A stretch of DNA of 64,000 nucleotides from Dolomedes plantarius (GCA_907164885.2 OU015501.1:67060808-67124807), one strand, 5' to 3'; positions 46,120-59,620 are shown, numbered from the stretch's first letter. A program made the numbers and translations. Notes: generated by a model not told the origin, from the letters alone.

Positions 46120-47294
46120 TCTATTTAATAAAAGCAAGTGTTTGCACATGTGTGTGTGTGTATGCGGCCCCCAGAAGAATCTGTGAAACTTACAGCCGTG
46201 AAATTTGGCACACGGGTGGTGCAGACTATGGGAAGGTGCACCTCGAAGCCCGAATTTTAAATTTTATTCTAGAAAATTTTTTATTTTAAGTTTAGTGCGA
46301 TTTTTTATGTTTTTTAAACTTCAGATTATGATATCTCGGCAAAAAATTATCGTAGAATTTTGATCTTTCTACAATCTAAGACTACAGACATTTCTCCTTC
46401 AAACAAGACCTCATTTGTTTAAAAATAATTTAAAACAGACTAATATTTTCATCAAAATATTAAATCCACTTTTTCGAGAAATTTATGCACTTTTTAGCAT
46501 CTACGGTCGATGCTCTTCGTGTTTTTATCTTACAAAGAAAATATTTACATCATCTGGAAGATGAAAGCTTTCTCATTCATATAAACCTCATTTCAAGTCT
46601 CTATCTTAAAATTTCGATTTTTAGTTGAATTTTAAAGAACACTACGTCAACACAAATTCCCTATCGTTCGTTCAAATGCGGAAGCCTGGAAGGAAGAATT
46701 TTTCGCCCATACGTGAGGGGGTGGGGGGTGGACAGAAGCGAAGTTGTAAAGAACGACTGAGTCATAACAAAGCATGATTCTCACTAAAAAATGAATCACT
46801 GAAAAGATGTGTCATTGTCTGTCTAATTTTTAAAAACTTTTTAATCATAAATAGATCATTTTTTTTTATTTTGAGTTACAAACTGACCTTTTGAAATTCG
46901 GCCATGTTTTTATCAATATAATTTTTTTTTCATTAAATGTTACATATTTGGAAAGAGCCTTAAAAAATTTTAATTCAAATTTTTTAATCATAATTAGATA
47001 ATTTCAAGATGTACTGATTTTTAGGGGGATATTTTGCAAGTTAAAAGTGAAAAGAAATTTTAATTCAAGTAACTGTCATTCCAATATGAATCGATATGGT
47101 TTATGTAAATTTTTTGCACCATTTTCGAAAATAGTTCTGAACCTTTGGTTTCGTAAGTTTGAATTTTTATTTGAAACTCTTATTTTTAATATAATTGCAT
47201 ACTATTTAATAAGAAATATAAAATATGATTTCAACAATTATATTAACGAAGTAATAAGTATTTTCATTATTGAAACATACTATTTAATAAGAAA
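46120..47294 (+). mobile_element. Helitron 5' end, family B (first of three)
   Basis: TCTATTTAATAAAAGCAAGT after AA, then a GT-rich stretch and the phrase CCGTGAAATTTGGCACACGG typical of Helitron 5' regions. The 3' end is not defined; the next family B 5' end begins at 47295. Confidence 0.5.
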
Positions 47295-47439
47295 TCTATA
47301 TTAATAAAAGCGAATGTTTGCGTGTGTGTTTACTTATGTGTGTTATAATCCATTACTTCAGAACAGAGTTAAAGATAAGACTAAGAAACCTAACACCAAT
47401 GATTTTAAAAATTACATCAAACACTGGAAAACAATTATA

Positions 47440-49150
47440 TTAAAAAATAATAGTTTTGGATCATATTATTGTTAAAAACTATGTGAAGACTAAAGACATA
47501 ATCAGAATCTTCAAATTCAAAGCGTAAAAACCCAACTTTCTTAAAAGTTGTCTAAAATTTTCCGATTTAAAAAAATAGTTATGTGAAATGATACGAAAAC
47601 ATTAATTACTGTAAACATAAGAAATTAATTAACGTCATTTAAAACTGTAGACATTCAAACTCTAAATCTCTTTCATTTCTCAAGCAATATAATAATATGT
47701 CAATTTAGCAATCATTATAACACACATAAGTAAACACACACACACAAACAATCACTTGAAAACAATTATATACCACCCTAACTGAATTCAATTCGTTCAT
47801 TGTTTTAATGTGTTTATTTTATCAATAATTTTTTTGCATAAATAAGGAAAAATAGTTATGTGAAACGATATGAAGTTTAACAAAGGAATTGAGACTGATT
47901 TTATTAGAAGAGAGTTAGGAAAACATGAAAAAATATTATGTAGGCTAGGGGAGTTGTTCAGCCCAACACAACCCCACTTATTGGTAGTGGCCCTGCAACA
48001 CTATTCATTGAATGTATGGTAAAAATAGTATCACAAGAATATGAGAGCAATAATTCAATTATTTTTAGCTTTAGTTACTCAGTGATCCTAATTTTGCTGA
48101 AATAAAAGTTTATGGGAAAATATATGCAATATAAACAAATGCAAATTTGAGTATGTTAGCTGAATTTATAACTAGTAGGACATGATACTAGCTATGAAAG
48201 CTCATCACTCCGATATATTGGATTATATGCTGCTTTATAAAATAAATGGTCATTATGTATGTGTGCATGCATTTTTTCCAGTGATCTTTACAAAAAAATC
48301 CTACGATTTTAAAATAATGCAGTTGGATTTCAGTAGATTTCTTATCCATCCCATGAGAGAAAGATTTGCTTTCTGTGCAGAGTAACACAATCATTAAACC
48401 ACTGATCACATATCAGATTTGATACTAAATTCAAAAATACATATTTACGTTTAATGGATTTAAAAAAAAATATAATCAATCCAACTTTAAGTAAGTATTT
48501 ATTATGGTACATAGTATAAAAATCACATAACAAATGCAAAACTTATAAAATATATCATAAAATCAATAGTGTTATAAAATTGAGTCTCACTATAAGATGG
48601 AATAGGAATATACAAACAACCAGCTTCATAACAGTTAAAAAATAAAGTCTGATACTGATCAAATCAAACACATGTTAATTGCACTAAATACCACATATAA
48701 AGTCATAAGTTGGAATTTTTATTTGAAACTTTTATTTTTAATATAATTGCATACTATTTAATAAGAAATCTATATTAATAAAAGCAAATGTTTGTGTGTG
48801 TGTTTACTTACGTGTGTTATAATCATTGCTAAATTCACATGATATTATTATATTGCTTGAGAAATGAAAGAAATTTTGAGTTTGAATGTGGTATTTATAT
48901 TATTTGTTTGATTTCTACAGTTTTAAATGACGTTAATTAATTTCTTATGTTTACAGTAAGTAATTTATGTTTTCGTATCATTTCACATAACTATTTTTCC
49001 TTACGTTAATAGAAGATAAGTTAAAATCGGAAAATTGTAGACAACTTTTAAGAAAGTTGGGTTTTTACGCTTTTTCAAACTGTGAAACTGAAGATTCCGA
49101 TTATGTCTTTAGTCTTCACATAGTTTTTAACAATAATATGATCCATAACA
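47440..49150. repeat. Large inverted repeat formed by opposed Helitron family-B ends
   Basis: 47452-47765 reads as the reverse complement of about 48790-49148 (shared words AAAACCCAACTTTCTTAAAA, GTTATAATCATTGC-type, TTCACATAACTATTTTT, AATTAACGTCATTTAAAACT) with small gaps. The spacer is about 1 kb. A separate direct repeat joins 47774-47832 with 49329-49388 (ACTGAATTCAATTCGT...), and another joins 47157-47215 with 48712-48768, showing a rearranged cluster. Confidence 0.8.
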
Positions 49151-49579
49151 AAAAGTCGATGCTATTATTTTTTTTCTCATTTTATTTATATTATTTATTT
49201 TATATTTATTTTTCTCATCGTATAACTTTTGAATACTACTGAAATATCAATTCTACTGTTATTCAATTTGAAAAAAATCATATTTCATATTTTAAGGACC
49301 ATCCGGCAGTCAATGTGCTGAGGAGGGCCCTAACTGAATTCAATTCGTGCATTGTTTTAATGTGTTTATTTTTTCAATAATTTTTTGTTTTGGTAACTCA
49401 CTTTTTTTTTCTTTGTAGATTCAACTACCATTGCCGTTGTTTGGTTCTATTGTCTGTATTTCGTTGTCTGTATTTCTGAATTTAATCTCAGTTTCATTTC
49501 AGGATCTTTCATTTTATTTGCTTTCATTTTCTGCTTAATGTTTTACTAATGTTTTGTCCTTAGCATTTTTCTTGGAATA

Positions 49580-52500
49580 TGCCACAGCCTCCAAGAAGAA
49601 AAAAAATGTCTTCGGACACAAAACCGACAGAACAGAGAACGAAATCGAAGTAGGAGAGAAGATGAATCTACTCCAGAAAGAGAAGCAAGACAGGAAGCAA
49701 ACAGACAATGAGAGCAAAGAAGAAGAGAAATCGAATGTACTCCTGAAAGAGAAGCAAAACAGGAAGCAAACAGACAACGAGAGCAAAGAAGAAGAGAAAT
49801 CGGATGTACTCCTGAAAGAAGCAAGACGGAAGAAAACAGACGAGACCAAAGCAGAAGAGAAATCGGATGTACTCCTGAAAGAGAAGCAAGACAGGAAGAA
49901 AACAGACAACGACACCAAAGAAGAGAAATGGAATGTACTCCGGAAAGACAAGCAAGACTACAGCAGGTTAGAACTACAATAAGTGCTGCTCGAAGGCGCA
50001 TGTACACTAATTTTGAAAATGCAGCTTTTCACTACGACCCATCGGCAGATTACGTATCTCATCCTTCGTGTAACATTGGATCCATGTCTGAAACTTGCCA
50101 ACATTGTGGAGCAAAGAAGTGGAAAGGTGAAGCCACGGGTATGTGCTGCAGCAGAGGAAAGGTTCAACTGCCACAGTTGATGGATCCACCTGAGCCCCTA
50201 CGTTCTTTACTCAGCGGCACTTCTCAAGAAGCTAAACATTTCCTTTCTAATATAAGAAGCTACAATTCCTGTTTCCAGATGACCTCTTTTGGCACAACGA
50301 AAGAAATTAAGAGAGCCCGGGTACATGCCTACATTTAAGGTACAGGGTCAAGTTTATCACCGCATCGGCAGTCTGCAGCCTGTACCGAAGGAAGAGCCTA
50401 AATTTTTGCAAATTTACTTTGGCAGAGACACTACACAAGCAGAGCATTGCTGTAAAAACAAGCCACAAACCAGACGAGACATAGTACTACAGTTGCAAGG
50501 TATGCTGCATGATCACAACTGTTACATCCAGAGCTTTAAGCCGGCTATGGATAAGATTACCCCAGAATTCAAATTGGTGATTGTAGCGGACAGAACCCCA
50601 CACGGTGAACATGAGAGGCGGTTCAATGCCCCCACAACAGAAGAAGTTGCTTTGATCATGGTGGGTGAACAACATGGGACAAGAGACAGTTTTAGAAGAA
50701 AGAAGTGGCACCCTCAAAAAAATTCCTGAGACGCACAGGTCCTACGACGCGCTACAGTATCCACTCATCTTTTGGCAGGGGGAGGATGGATATCATTTTG
50801 AACTGCGACTAAAAGATCTAACTACAGGAATGCCCCAAACTAAGAAGATTTCAGCTATGCAATTCTATGCTTACAGGATGATGACACGTTCTTCAAATTT
50901 CAACACATTACTGAGAAGCAAAGACCTGTTCCACCAATTTATCGTTGATATGTATGCCAAGATTGAATCAGAAAGACTATTGTACATACGAATAAATCAG
51001 AGGACTCTCAGAGTTGAACAGTATGCTCATTTAAAGGATGTGGTCATGAATGAAGGAACATAGGCCAGTTGATCATCTTGCCTTCTAGCTTTACAGGGGG
51101 TCCAAGATACATACACGAGAGTACTCAAGATGTCATGACCTACGTGAGAAACTATGGCAGACCAGACCTCTTCATCACGTTCACCTGCAATCCAAACTGG
51201 ACAGAGATACAGGAAGAACTATTTGTTAGCAAGAGTATTTCATCAGAAACAAAAAACGCTTATGAGTCTCATCACAAAGGCAAAAATTTTTTGAGAAGTT
51301 CAGTGTCATATGTACACGATAGAGTGGCAGAAGCGAGGACTTCCTCATGCTCACATTCTGATTTGGCTCAAGGACTCCGTACACGTTCATCGCGTGGATG
51401 ACTTTATCAGTGAAGAAATCCCTAATGAACAAGAAGAGCCGGGACTTTTTTCAATTGTAACTAAGCAGATGGTGCACGGCCCCTGCTGATCCCTAAATCC
51501 AACCTCTCCATACATGAAAGATGGAATTTGCACTAAACGATACCGGTGCCAATTTTTGAAAGAGACGCAAACAGGACGAAATGGATATCCACTTTATCGG
51601 CGCAGATCACCACAAGATGGGGGATTTAAGGCTGACATCATTTATAAAGGATCGCAAGTGTCTATAGACAATACTTGGATTGTCCCGTATTGCCCTCTAC
51701 TAACAAAAATTTTCAATGCCCATATCAACGTAGAGTATTGCAATTCTGTTAAGTCTATAAAGTATGTCTGTAAGTATATTAACAAAGGATATGAGATGGC
51801 TGTTTTTCAAGTGAACAGTGACAAGAATGACTTAAATGAAATTGTCCAGTATCAAATGGGAAGATATATCAGCAGCAATGAAGCAGTATGGCGAATACTC
51901 AACTTTCCTATTCATGAGCGCCACCCCACAGTGATTCATCAGAGCGTCTACCTTGAGAATGGACAGAGTCTACTTCACACCAGAAAAAGCTGCTGAACGT
52001 GCCCAAACACCTCAGGAAACGACACTCACGTCTTTCTTCAGACTTTGCACGCACCCTGTTGTACAACCAAGTTCCCAAATACTACACTTGGAACAATGGA
52101 AACAAGACATGGAACCGTCGAAAACAAGGACTCTTTGTACAAAGGACTCATTGCAAACAGGAATAAGATCAAGCAATGCACTGGGCCGGGTGTACACTGT
52201 CAATCAGAACAATTCAGAGTGCTTTCACCTGCGCCTCCTGCTGCATGAAGTACCAGGCCCAAAATCATTTGAAGATTTGAAAACATTTCAGGGACAGCTC
52301 TGTGAAACTTACAAAAAGGCCTGCCAGCTGAGAGGCCTTTTGGAGAACAATGCACTCGAAGAAGCGGCTGCATCTCGATCACCAAAGGTTTTACGGAATC
52401 TGTTTGCTGTAATGCTACATACATGCTCCATGTCAACTCCCGAACAGTTATGGATGAATCATAAGGAGAACCTGTCCGAAGACATGCTGCACCAAGCATG

Positions 52501-54219
52501 CATGCAGCAGCAGAATATGGATCTGGACTACAGTGACAACATTTTCAACAGAGCGCTAATCGACATTGAGGACAAGATTATATTGAAGGGTGGATCGGAC
52601 CTAAAAAGCTTTGGACTTCCACAACCAAATCGAAACCTTGATTCAGTCCTGCCGAGTGAAGAACGTATGGAGCAAAATTATGAAATGAATGTACTTGCAA
52701 TATACATAAAGGAAAATGAGCCGAAAATGGTCACAGATCAAAAGGAAGCATTTGACAAGATCACAACAGCAGTTTTCAATGGTCGCAGTGGCATATTCTT
52801 TTTGGATGCTCCGGGCAGTACAGGGAAGACTTTTCTAATCAATCTTCTTTTGGCTAAAGTTGCATTGCTGCAACACTATTGACAGGAGGGAGGACAGCTC
52901 ACTCGGCTTTCAAGTTACCCTTAAATCTGGCAAACACAGAGACTCCTACGTGTAACATTTCAAAAAATTCAGGAAAGGCAAGGGTTCTGAAGCATTGCAA
53001 GTTAATTGTCTGGGATGAATGCACCATGTCCCACATAGCCACATTCGAAGCACTCGATGTCACATTGAAGGACATCAAAGGTAACAATTACAGAATGGGA
53101 GGCGAAACTATGGTGTTGGCTGGCGACTTTCGACAGACACTTCCAGTTATTCCACATGGAACTAGGGCAGATGAAATGCAGGCCTGCTTAAAATCGTCTT
53201 AGGTATGGAATGACATCGAAAGACTTGGTCTCAGTGGCATAGCGAGAGGGAGGCAAGGGCCCCGGGCGCCACTCGCAGAGGGGCGCCAAATGGTCCTTTT
53301 CACTAATTCTATATATAATATTACTATATGTTTTTCTTATGGGGGGGGGGGGGGGTGCCAGAAAGGTATCATGCACCAGGCGCCAATTATGCTCACTACG
53401 TCACTGCTTGGTCTTTCAACAAACATGCGAGTTCATGTCAACGGTGATCCCTCAACCCAGCAATTTGCAGATAACCTTCTACAACTTTGAAATGGAGCCA
53501 TTACTGCTGATAATACAGAATGTATAGCCATGGGAATGATTGTGACAACTCAACAACAGCTGAAAGAGGCAGTGTTTCCAAATGTGGCCCAGCACTTCAC
53601 TGATCACACATGGCTGTGCGAAAGAGCAATCCTTGCCCCAAGAAACGAAGATGTCAACGTCATCAATAAGCAGCTTTTACAAGAATTGCCAGGTAAAGCT
53701 CAAGTTTACAAATTGATTGACACCATCTGTGATACAGAAGAAGCGGTACACTACACCACAGAATTTTTAAATACGTTGGAGTCATCTGGAGTACCCTCTC
53801 ACATATTAGAGCTGAAGATTGGTGCACCAATTATGCTGCTGAGAAATCTGCACCCACCTTCACTCTGCAATGGAACAAGACTTGCTGTAAAGAATCTGAT
53901 GCCGAATGTGATTGAAGCCACTATTATGACAGGACACTCTGCAGGCGAAGTCGTATTTATTCCCAGGATACCAATCATCCCTTCCGATATACCATTTCAA
54001 TTTAAAAGACTTCAGTTCCCTGTCCATTTAAATTTCGCCATGAGCATTAACAAGGCACAAGGGCAATCGCTAAAAGTAGTTGGACTCGATCTTCTCAAAC
54101 CCTGTTTCTCCCATGGTCAACTTTATGTGGGTTGTTCTAGAGTTGGAAACGCCGAAAATCTCTACATCCTAGCTCCAAATGGAAGAACAAAAAATACAGT
54201 ATATCCTGAGGCTCTCTAA
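49580..54219 (+). pseudogene. Helitron Rep/Pif1-type helicase (RepHel), multiply broken
   Basis: Rolling-circle transposase-helicase, normally about 1400-1500 residues. The N-terminus has four to five degenerate copies of an R-E-x-x-x-x-TPEREAR repeat (49650-49960), then SETCQHCGAKKWKGE (zinc-finger-like). The Rep domain shows LPHAHILIW (HUH site, 51346-51354) and YVCKYINKG (paired catalytic tyrosines, about 51760-51790). The helicase shows FLDAPGSTGKTF (Walker A, second G changed to S, near 52800), VWDECTMSH (Walker B), LAGDFRQTLPV, and a C-terminal FAMSINKAQGQSLKVVGLDL then VGCSR. Frames break near 50300, 50700, 51060, 51300, 51488 (TGA), 52880, 53200 and 53490, and a MITE sits in the helicase domain. 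Non-functional. Confidence 0.93.
53232..53406. mobile_element. hAT MITE inside the Helitron helicase gene
   Basis: 175 bp; ends CAGTGGCATAGCGAG and, inward from the right, CAGTGACGTAGTGAG. A perfect 8-bp target duplication CTTGGTCT stands on both sides (53224-53231, 53407-53414). Contains a 15-base G run. It separates Walker-type and later helicase motifs of the host Helitron. Confidence 0.9.
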
Positions 54220-54424
54220 ACTGATATTTCAAGACAGAAAAGTGAAAGAAGACTCAAGTGAATTTTATCAACGCTATACAGACTTTAATATAGCATTCAA
54301 GCCAACAACATGAATGGACAAGCCATAAAATAATGGATCAAGAAGCGTTAATTTAATTTATATCAGCCTTTTCAAAGACACAAATAAGAGGAGCAATGCT
54401 GTTTGTTTATTTTATGATATTTAT

Positions 54425-55030
54425 ACTGTCATTAATTCTATTTTATTTATACTGTGTTTAGTTTTTAAATTGATTTTTGTTAACAAACATTAGACAATTT
54501 GACATTTTTACTTTATAACATTTAGTAGTAGAAGAATGATGAAAGGCTGAATCTACTAAAATTCTGAGATGTGTATAACATTTCACATGGTTTTTTTTTT
54601 AATGTTATTTATACTGTGCTTACTTTTTTAATTGATTTTGGTTAACAAGCATTCGACAATTTCAATCTTATTTATACTGTGTTGTGTTTTTAAATTGATT
54701 TTGATTAACAAGCATTTGACAATTTCAATCTTATTTATTCTGTGTTGAGTTTTTAAATTGATTTTGGTTAACAAGCATCAGTGGCGCACCCAGGATTTTT
54801 TCTTGGGGGGGGGGGGGGGGAACCGAGATGAATGAATAAAAATATTTATAATGCATGGGGGGGCCGAGATGAATGAATAAAAATATTTATAATGCAAAAT
54901 CAATATTTCTACTTCTTTGGGGGGAGCCAGGGCCCCCTGTGTGCGCCACTGACAAGCATTCAACAATTTCAATCTTATTTATACTGTGTTGAGTTTTTAA
55001 ATTGATTTTGTTTAACAAACATTCAACAAA
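54425..55030. repeat. Imperfect tandem ~80-100 bp repeats in the Helitron 3' region
   Basis: The phrase TTTTTAAATTGATTTTG followed by a TTAACAAGCATTCGACAATT-like word and TCTTATTTATACTGTGTT recurs about five times. One copy (54779-54951) is interrupted by a hAT MITE. Downstream, AATTAATGGAGATAATGTTA is itself duplicated (55150 and 55407). Confidence 0.8.
54779..54951. mobile_element. hAT MITE in the Helitron 3' repeat region
   Basis: 173 bp; ends CAGTGGCGCACCCAGG and, inward from the right, CAGTGGCGCACACAGG. A perfect 8-bp target duplication ACAAGCAT lies at 54771-54778 and 54952-54959. Inside, a 42-bp unit (ending ATATTTATAATGCA) is tandemly duplicated, separated by G runs. Confidence 0.9.
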
Positions 55031-56201
55031 GTGACATTTTTACTTTTCAGCTTTACTTTTCAAAATTCTTTACTTTCCTAAAGACAATTTGACATTTTTC
55101 TTTTCGACTTTTAGTGGTTTATTATAAATTCAATTTATTATAAATTCAAATTAATGGAGATAATGTTAATGTTTTTTTTGCAGGGAGTAATTTACTTGTT
55201 ATTTATTTGTTGACATGAAAAATGATTCAGATTTAAATTGATTGCTTTTTACATTATTTTCAACTCATAAATAGTTTAAATGTAGATATATAAAAGCTTT
55301 CAACTTTTGTTAGTGTATTTAGGCCTGTAGTGTATAATACCGTTTAATTTATATTTGTATAGTTACATTTTTTTCCCAATGTCTGAATATTTTTTTTCCT
55401 TTCAAATTAATGGAGATAATGTTAATGTTTTTTTGCAGGGACTAATTTTTTTTAATTTAAAAAATGATTGATATTATAAAAATTGATTGTTTTTAATTTT
55501 TAAATAATTAAGGAAACATATCCCTACTGGGGAATCCTCGCCTTGCATATATTGCGAAAGGAGGATAAGGCGCCTTTGCTTTATGCCTCGTGTGGTGAGG
55601 AAAACAGCAGTACCGTCATAAAATGCCAGTTAGTGGCCACGTTTGCAATTTTGTCATCTTTGGCTATATTGTGTTTCCTTTTCTTTAATTTTGCCCTTTT
55701 CATTTTAATTTCAGTTTTAAGGCAAACTTTTTCAGTCATTAATTTTGTTTTTGTATTTCTATAATTTCAAAACATGCTTTTCATTTCATTTTCTGTAATT
55801 TTGCACTCTTGATTTTAATCTCAGTTTTATTTCAGTGTCTTTCATTTATAGTTTTGATTTAAGTTGTTTTTAGTTTTTGTTTATACTGTGTTTCCTTTTC
55901 TGAAATTTTGCCCTTTTCATTTTAATCTCAGTTTTCAGATAAACTTCAGGTAAAAATATTAAAATATAGTAAAAGAAATGTTCCTCAAACTGTGCTATAT
56001 TAACTGTACTATATTATTTTGTATGTTCTATTAGATTTAATTTCAATATTTTCTTCTACATTATTCTGTCTATTAAAATATCTCTTACGATTTTTTATAA
56101 ATATATTTTTTTTTGTTTTTTTTGGCATTAATTGCATACATTGACAGTTGTATGCATGCAATTTTAATGTACTCCGTAGCAAAGCACGGGTATTCAGCTA
56201 G

Positions 56202-58978
56202 TTACTTTAATATCCTAAAATCAGCTACAATATCAAAAGTATTAAACAATGAACATTACTAGACAATTTACAACCTTAGTAACTAAGCCAGTCACACATT
56301 AATAAATAATTAGCCCCATTACCATACTCATTTCATTTAAAGGACCAGTATTTCAAAATTATATCAATTACATTAAACTTATTCACTGAAATAGGTTTGA
56401 AAACTTATTAACCCTAGAAATAAAATAACTTCCAGAGGGAGAAAAGGATGACCTTTTTAACTCACATAGTAAGTATACTTATGGCATGTAACCAAATATA
56501 CATTCTTGAAATCATTCAACATACCGATTACAAATGAGTATTGAACATGCTTGCTGATTTTTACATCATCAAGCTATTTCATGATGCCAAGAGAAAGAAA
56601 ATGTATATCAATGGAAAATAATTTTAAAAGCACCCAACCACCTTCAAATTTTTATAACTCTCTCCACAAAACTTTTATAAGAAATATGCTAGAGAAAAAA
56701 TGTTATCTTTATTCTTTAATAAAAAGTCAATTTATTCTTCCATGTATGCGCTTAAAATTTCAATGTCAGAAATATTCTTTAAATAAAAAATATTGTTTGG
56801 GATTATTTTTTTACTGTCTGATTGCAGCAGAAAATTTGGCAGATCTGTCACATAAGCCATAATAATTCTAACAGTCCCCAAAAAGCAACAGTAAAAACTT
56901 ACAGAATTAAAAAATGCTAAATTATGCTGTTTGATTTTTGTTCAATTAAACAATACAATAGCAATCTATAGAAATTTTGGGCATACTCTCTTGTAGGTAG
57001 CATTCCCTAAAGACCATACACAATTCCTCTGATTAGAAACTTAATGGAAGATTTTCAGGCTCACATTTTTATGAAAATAATAATCCAAAAGAGGCATACT
57101 AATTTTATAAAACCCTTCCCTCTCTAATCATACATAACATCATAGATCCTCTTACTTCAGATTTGTATAATAATTCTATCTGCAATCTTATAACTATTCT
57201 TTGACCATTCCCTCACTGAAAAGAAAGGAGGTAGTGGGGATTATTATCTATTATTATCTATTAAGGGCTTTAGCACAGATAATGTTTTTATGCCCCTTTG
57301 ATCAGCCAAGTTTTTCCTTTTGACTTGCTCTTCTGTCTTCAAACAGTATAAATTAACATGCTCTGCTGCAGGTAAAAAACTCTGGTGTTAAATATACAAT
57401 ACATCTTGACATCCTCACAAGTTAATAATCATTAGGTAAATATACACAATAATATTTATTCCCAATATATCATATAAAACAAATACAACATATGTATAAG
57501 CAATCACTAAAAGCACAAGAAAATCTCTCCTATGTGAAAAGAAATTAAAATCTATACTATGCATAAAACAAAATAACTTATTCAGAACAAATATATTAGT
57601 GACAGGGAGGGAGAAATTGGGGACGGGTATCAATTTACAAGTCATATTACTAATTTTCATCATACATACCACTTTCCTAATATAAATAATGATCATTATT
57701 ATTAAAAAACATATTTAATCCTCAGTTTCCATTTTTATTTTCAAAATAAAGAACAGATTTTATCGTCCTCTCCATCATTATTTTGATATGATCATTTCAA
57801 ATGAACTTTATTAGAAGTATAATAAGTCTAAGCAATAAACAATTTTCAACAAATTTCTTAATTATACCCCTATACATAAAAAAGAAAAATTATATACTAT
57901 GCATGCTAATATTTCTAGAGCAAAACAAAAATTTCAGTATAGTAAAAAAAAGCTATTAAACTTAAGAATTTAAGGCAATTCATCTAACAAGAAAACAGTC
58001 TTTAATGATAACAAATTTATTGAAACTTTCTGTGTGTGTATGTGCATATTGAAGAGCAAAAATGATCTTAACCAAAGATAGAAGCTAGGAAATTTGAAAG
58101 GTACGGGGAATTCACTGCATCAAAATTCTTAATTAATAGCATTTAAATGCTCAATTCAAATATCATAAAAGAGAAATAACAAAACAAAGTAGGAAGATGC
58201 TTTGTATGTATATCTTTTGAATTTAATCAAAAATTTCAAGGAGAAAAAATTTAATTTGATATTTTAAAACACATAATGAGATATCTATTCTAATCTAGAG
58301 CATAAAGAAATTCAGAAGGGACTAATCATAAAACAAAACTCTTCATAAAGTCAAATTATTAAGTCTTGAAAGCAATTTTTAGAAGAATATATAAAATAGT
58401 CTAATATCTTCTAAAGTAAAAAGCTTGAAATAATAAAAAAAATATATTAAAATTTGCATGTTTTCATGTATTCACTAAACTCTTAAAAACTCAATGGTGT
58501 TTCTTCACAGTATCTAGCAAATAATATTAACTAAGCTTTTCAATTAGTAGGTTTTAGGATCAATTTATTTAAGAGATCAATAGAAATTACAAACTTACAA
58601 ATAATAATATTTTATTAAAATTCAGATATGAATTTTTTTATTATTATTCATTTAAGAAAAGTTGCACATTAGAAGATTAAAATATTATCAGATAATATTC
58701 AGATTAAACATGAGACTTAATATGATAACTTATGGAAATTTGGTTGGATAATAATTCAACTCTTAAATACATTACATATAAAGAATAGAAAAGAAATGCA
58801 ATAAATTGCAGGGAACAAAAAAATCCTATTATTAATAATAATAAACTTCAGTGGGCTTTTGAGTGTATATCTGCAAAATCCCATGTGTTAGAAGTTATCA
58901 TTTGTATAGATAATTAAACAACAAACAGTTGTACAAGTTTATATCAAGAATAAATTTCTTAAATGATAATCTGACTAC
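56202..58978. other. Intronic DNA without recognised features
   Basis: AT-rich; one 103-codon ORF (56551-56862) has no recognised motif. No element termini identified. Confidence 0.4.
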
Positions 58979-59038
58979 CTTTTCCAGCCAATGATTGGTG
59001 TCAGAGCTTTGCTTTCATCATCACACCTCGCAAGACAA
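58979..59038 (-). other. Probable 5' UTR exon of the XPNPEP1/FLYWCH gene
   Basis: 60-base segment between an acceptor (TTTTTAG at 59039-59040) and a donor (gtagtcag at 58971-58978). It can be read open into the FLYWCH exon (AG|A then ATG), but no in-frame ATG lies upstream, so it is probably untranslated. It carries a 6-codon upstream ORF (ATGATG ... TGA) in another frame. Assignment rests on splice-like signals and position only. Confidence 0.45.
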
Positions 59039-59339
59039 CTAAAAATACATAAAGTTAAAATTTTTTTTTGTTTTTTGTCAAAAGGGTAAAATCACATTCA
59101 CACATTACATTAAATATAATAATCAACACTACATCTCTAACGAAGGAGACACGCAGTTCTCGAATACGTTTCGTTATCGGCAGCGTATCATTTCGCGTGC
59201 GCTTCTGATCATGTGAATTAATAACCAGTATGAAAATTAGCATCAACAAATTTCATCGGAAACAAATTTTAACTTTTAGCGTAATCAGTAACTCTCGATA
59301 CTCGCATTAAAACAGAAATAAAAAAAATTAGTTACTTAC

Positions 59340-59620
59340 TTTAGACCGCTCAATTTACCACAGAAAAACTCACTAACACCACCAATCTAATAATTATAAC
59401 TTAAGTTTAAATACCAAAGGAAAAAAACATCGTGCGCCGACATATACTACGATGCCGCAACACACGTGGTATTGCACGTGTGTTTGTATACGAAGTGGAC
59501 ACGCAGGTCCAGTCCATGCACTTGATTACACTTTGCCCCGTCCGAACTTCCCTTTCGGACACACTGTTCTGCCGAGAGCTCCTACCGGCATTCATTTAAA
59601 CTCCCGGAAATAATTAAGCC
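59340..59620 (-). promoter_or_regulatory. CpG-containing first exon / promoter region of the minus-strand gene
   Basis: A donor-like gtaagtaac at 59331-59339 ends a candidate first exon. Upstream, about 59400-59600 is much richer in G+C and CpG (acgcg, ccgaac, tcgg, gccgaga) than the surrounding AT-rich DNA. Position and composition suggest the transcription start of the aminopeptidase gene. A 62-codon ORF here (59407-59595) has no recognisable features. No TATA box was identified. Confidence 0.45.

Larger units (their letters stand above)
48769..56201 (+). mobile_element. Autonomous Helitron, decayed, with later insertions
   Basis: Proposed 5' end TCTATATTAATAAAAGCAAA (after A); proposed 3' end CACGGGTATTCAGCTAG before T at 56202, the same 3' end as the family A derivatives. 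The Rep-helicase gene lies at 49580-54219. Two hAT MITEs interrupt it. The pairing of these two ends in one element is inferred; the 3' end could instead belong to a separate family A fragment starting near 55945. Confidence 0.6.

Noticed and set aside
49535..50007. Three overlapping minus-strand ORFs rich in S, L, F and C (95-153 codons)
   Set aside because: They are antisense shadows of the repetitive arginine/glutamate-rich N-terminus of the plus-strand Helitron gene.
59407..59595. 62-codon minus-strand ORF as the N-terminus of the host protein
   Set aside because: It stops before the candidate donor and does not join the next exon in frame; the region reads better as promoter or 5' UTR.
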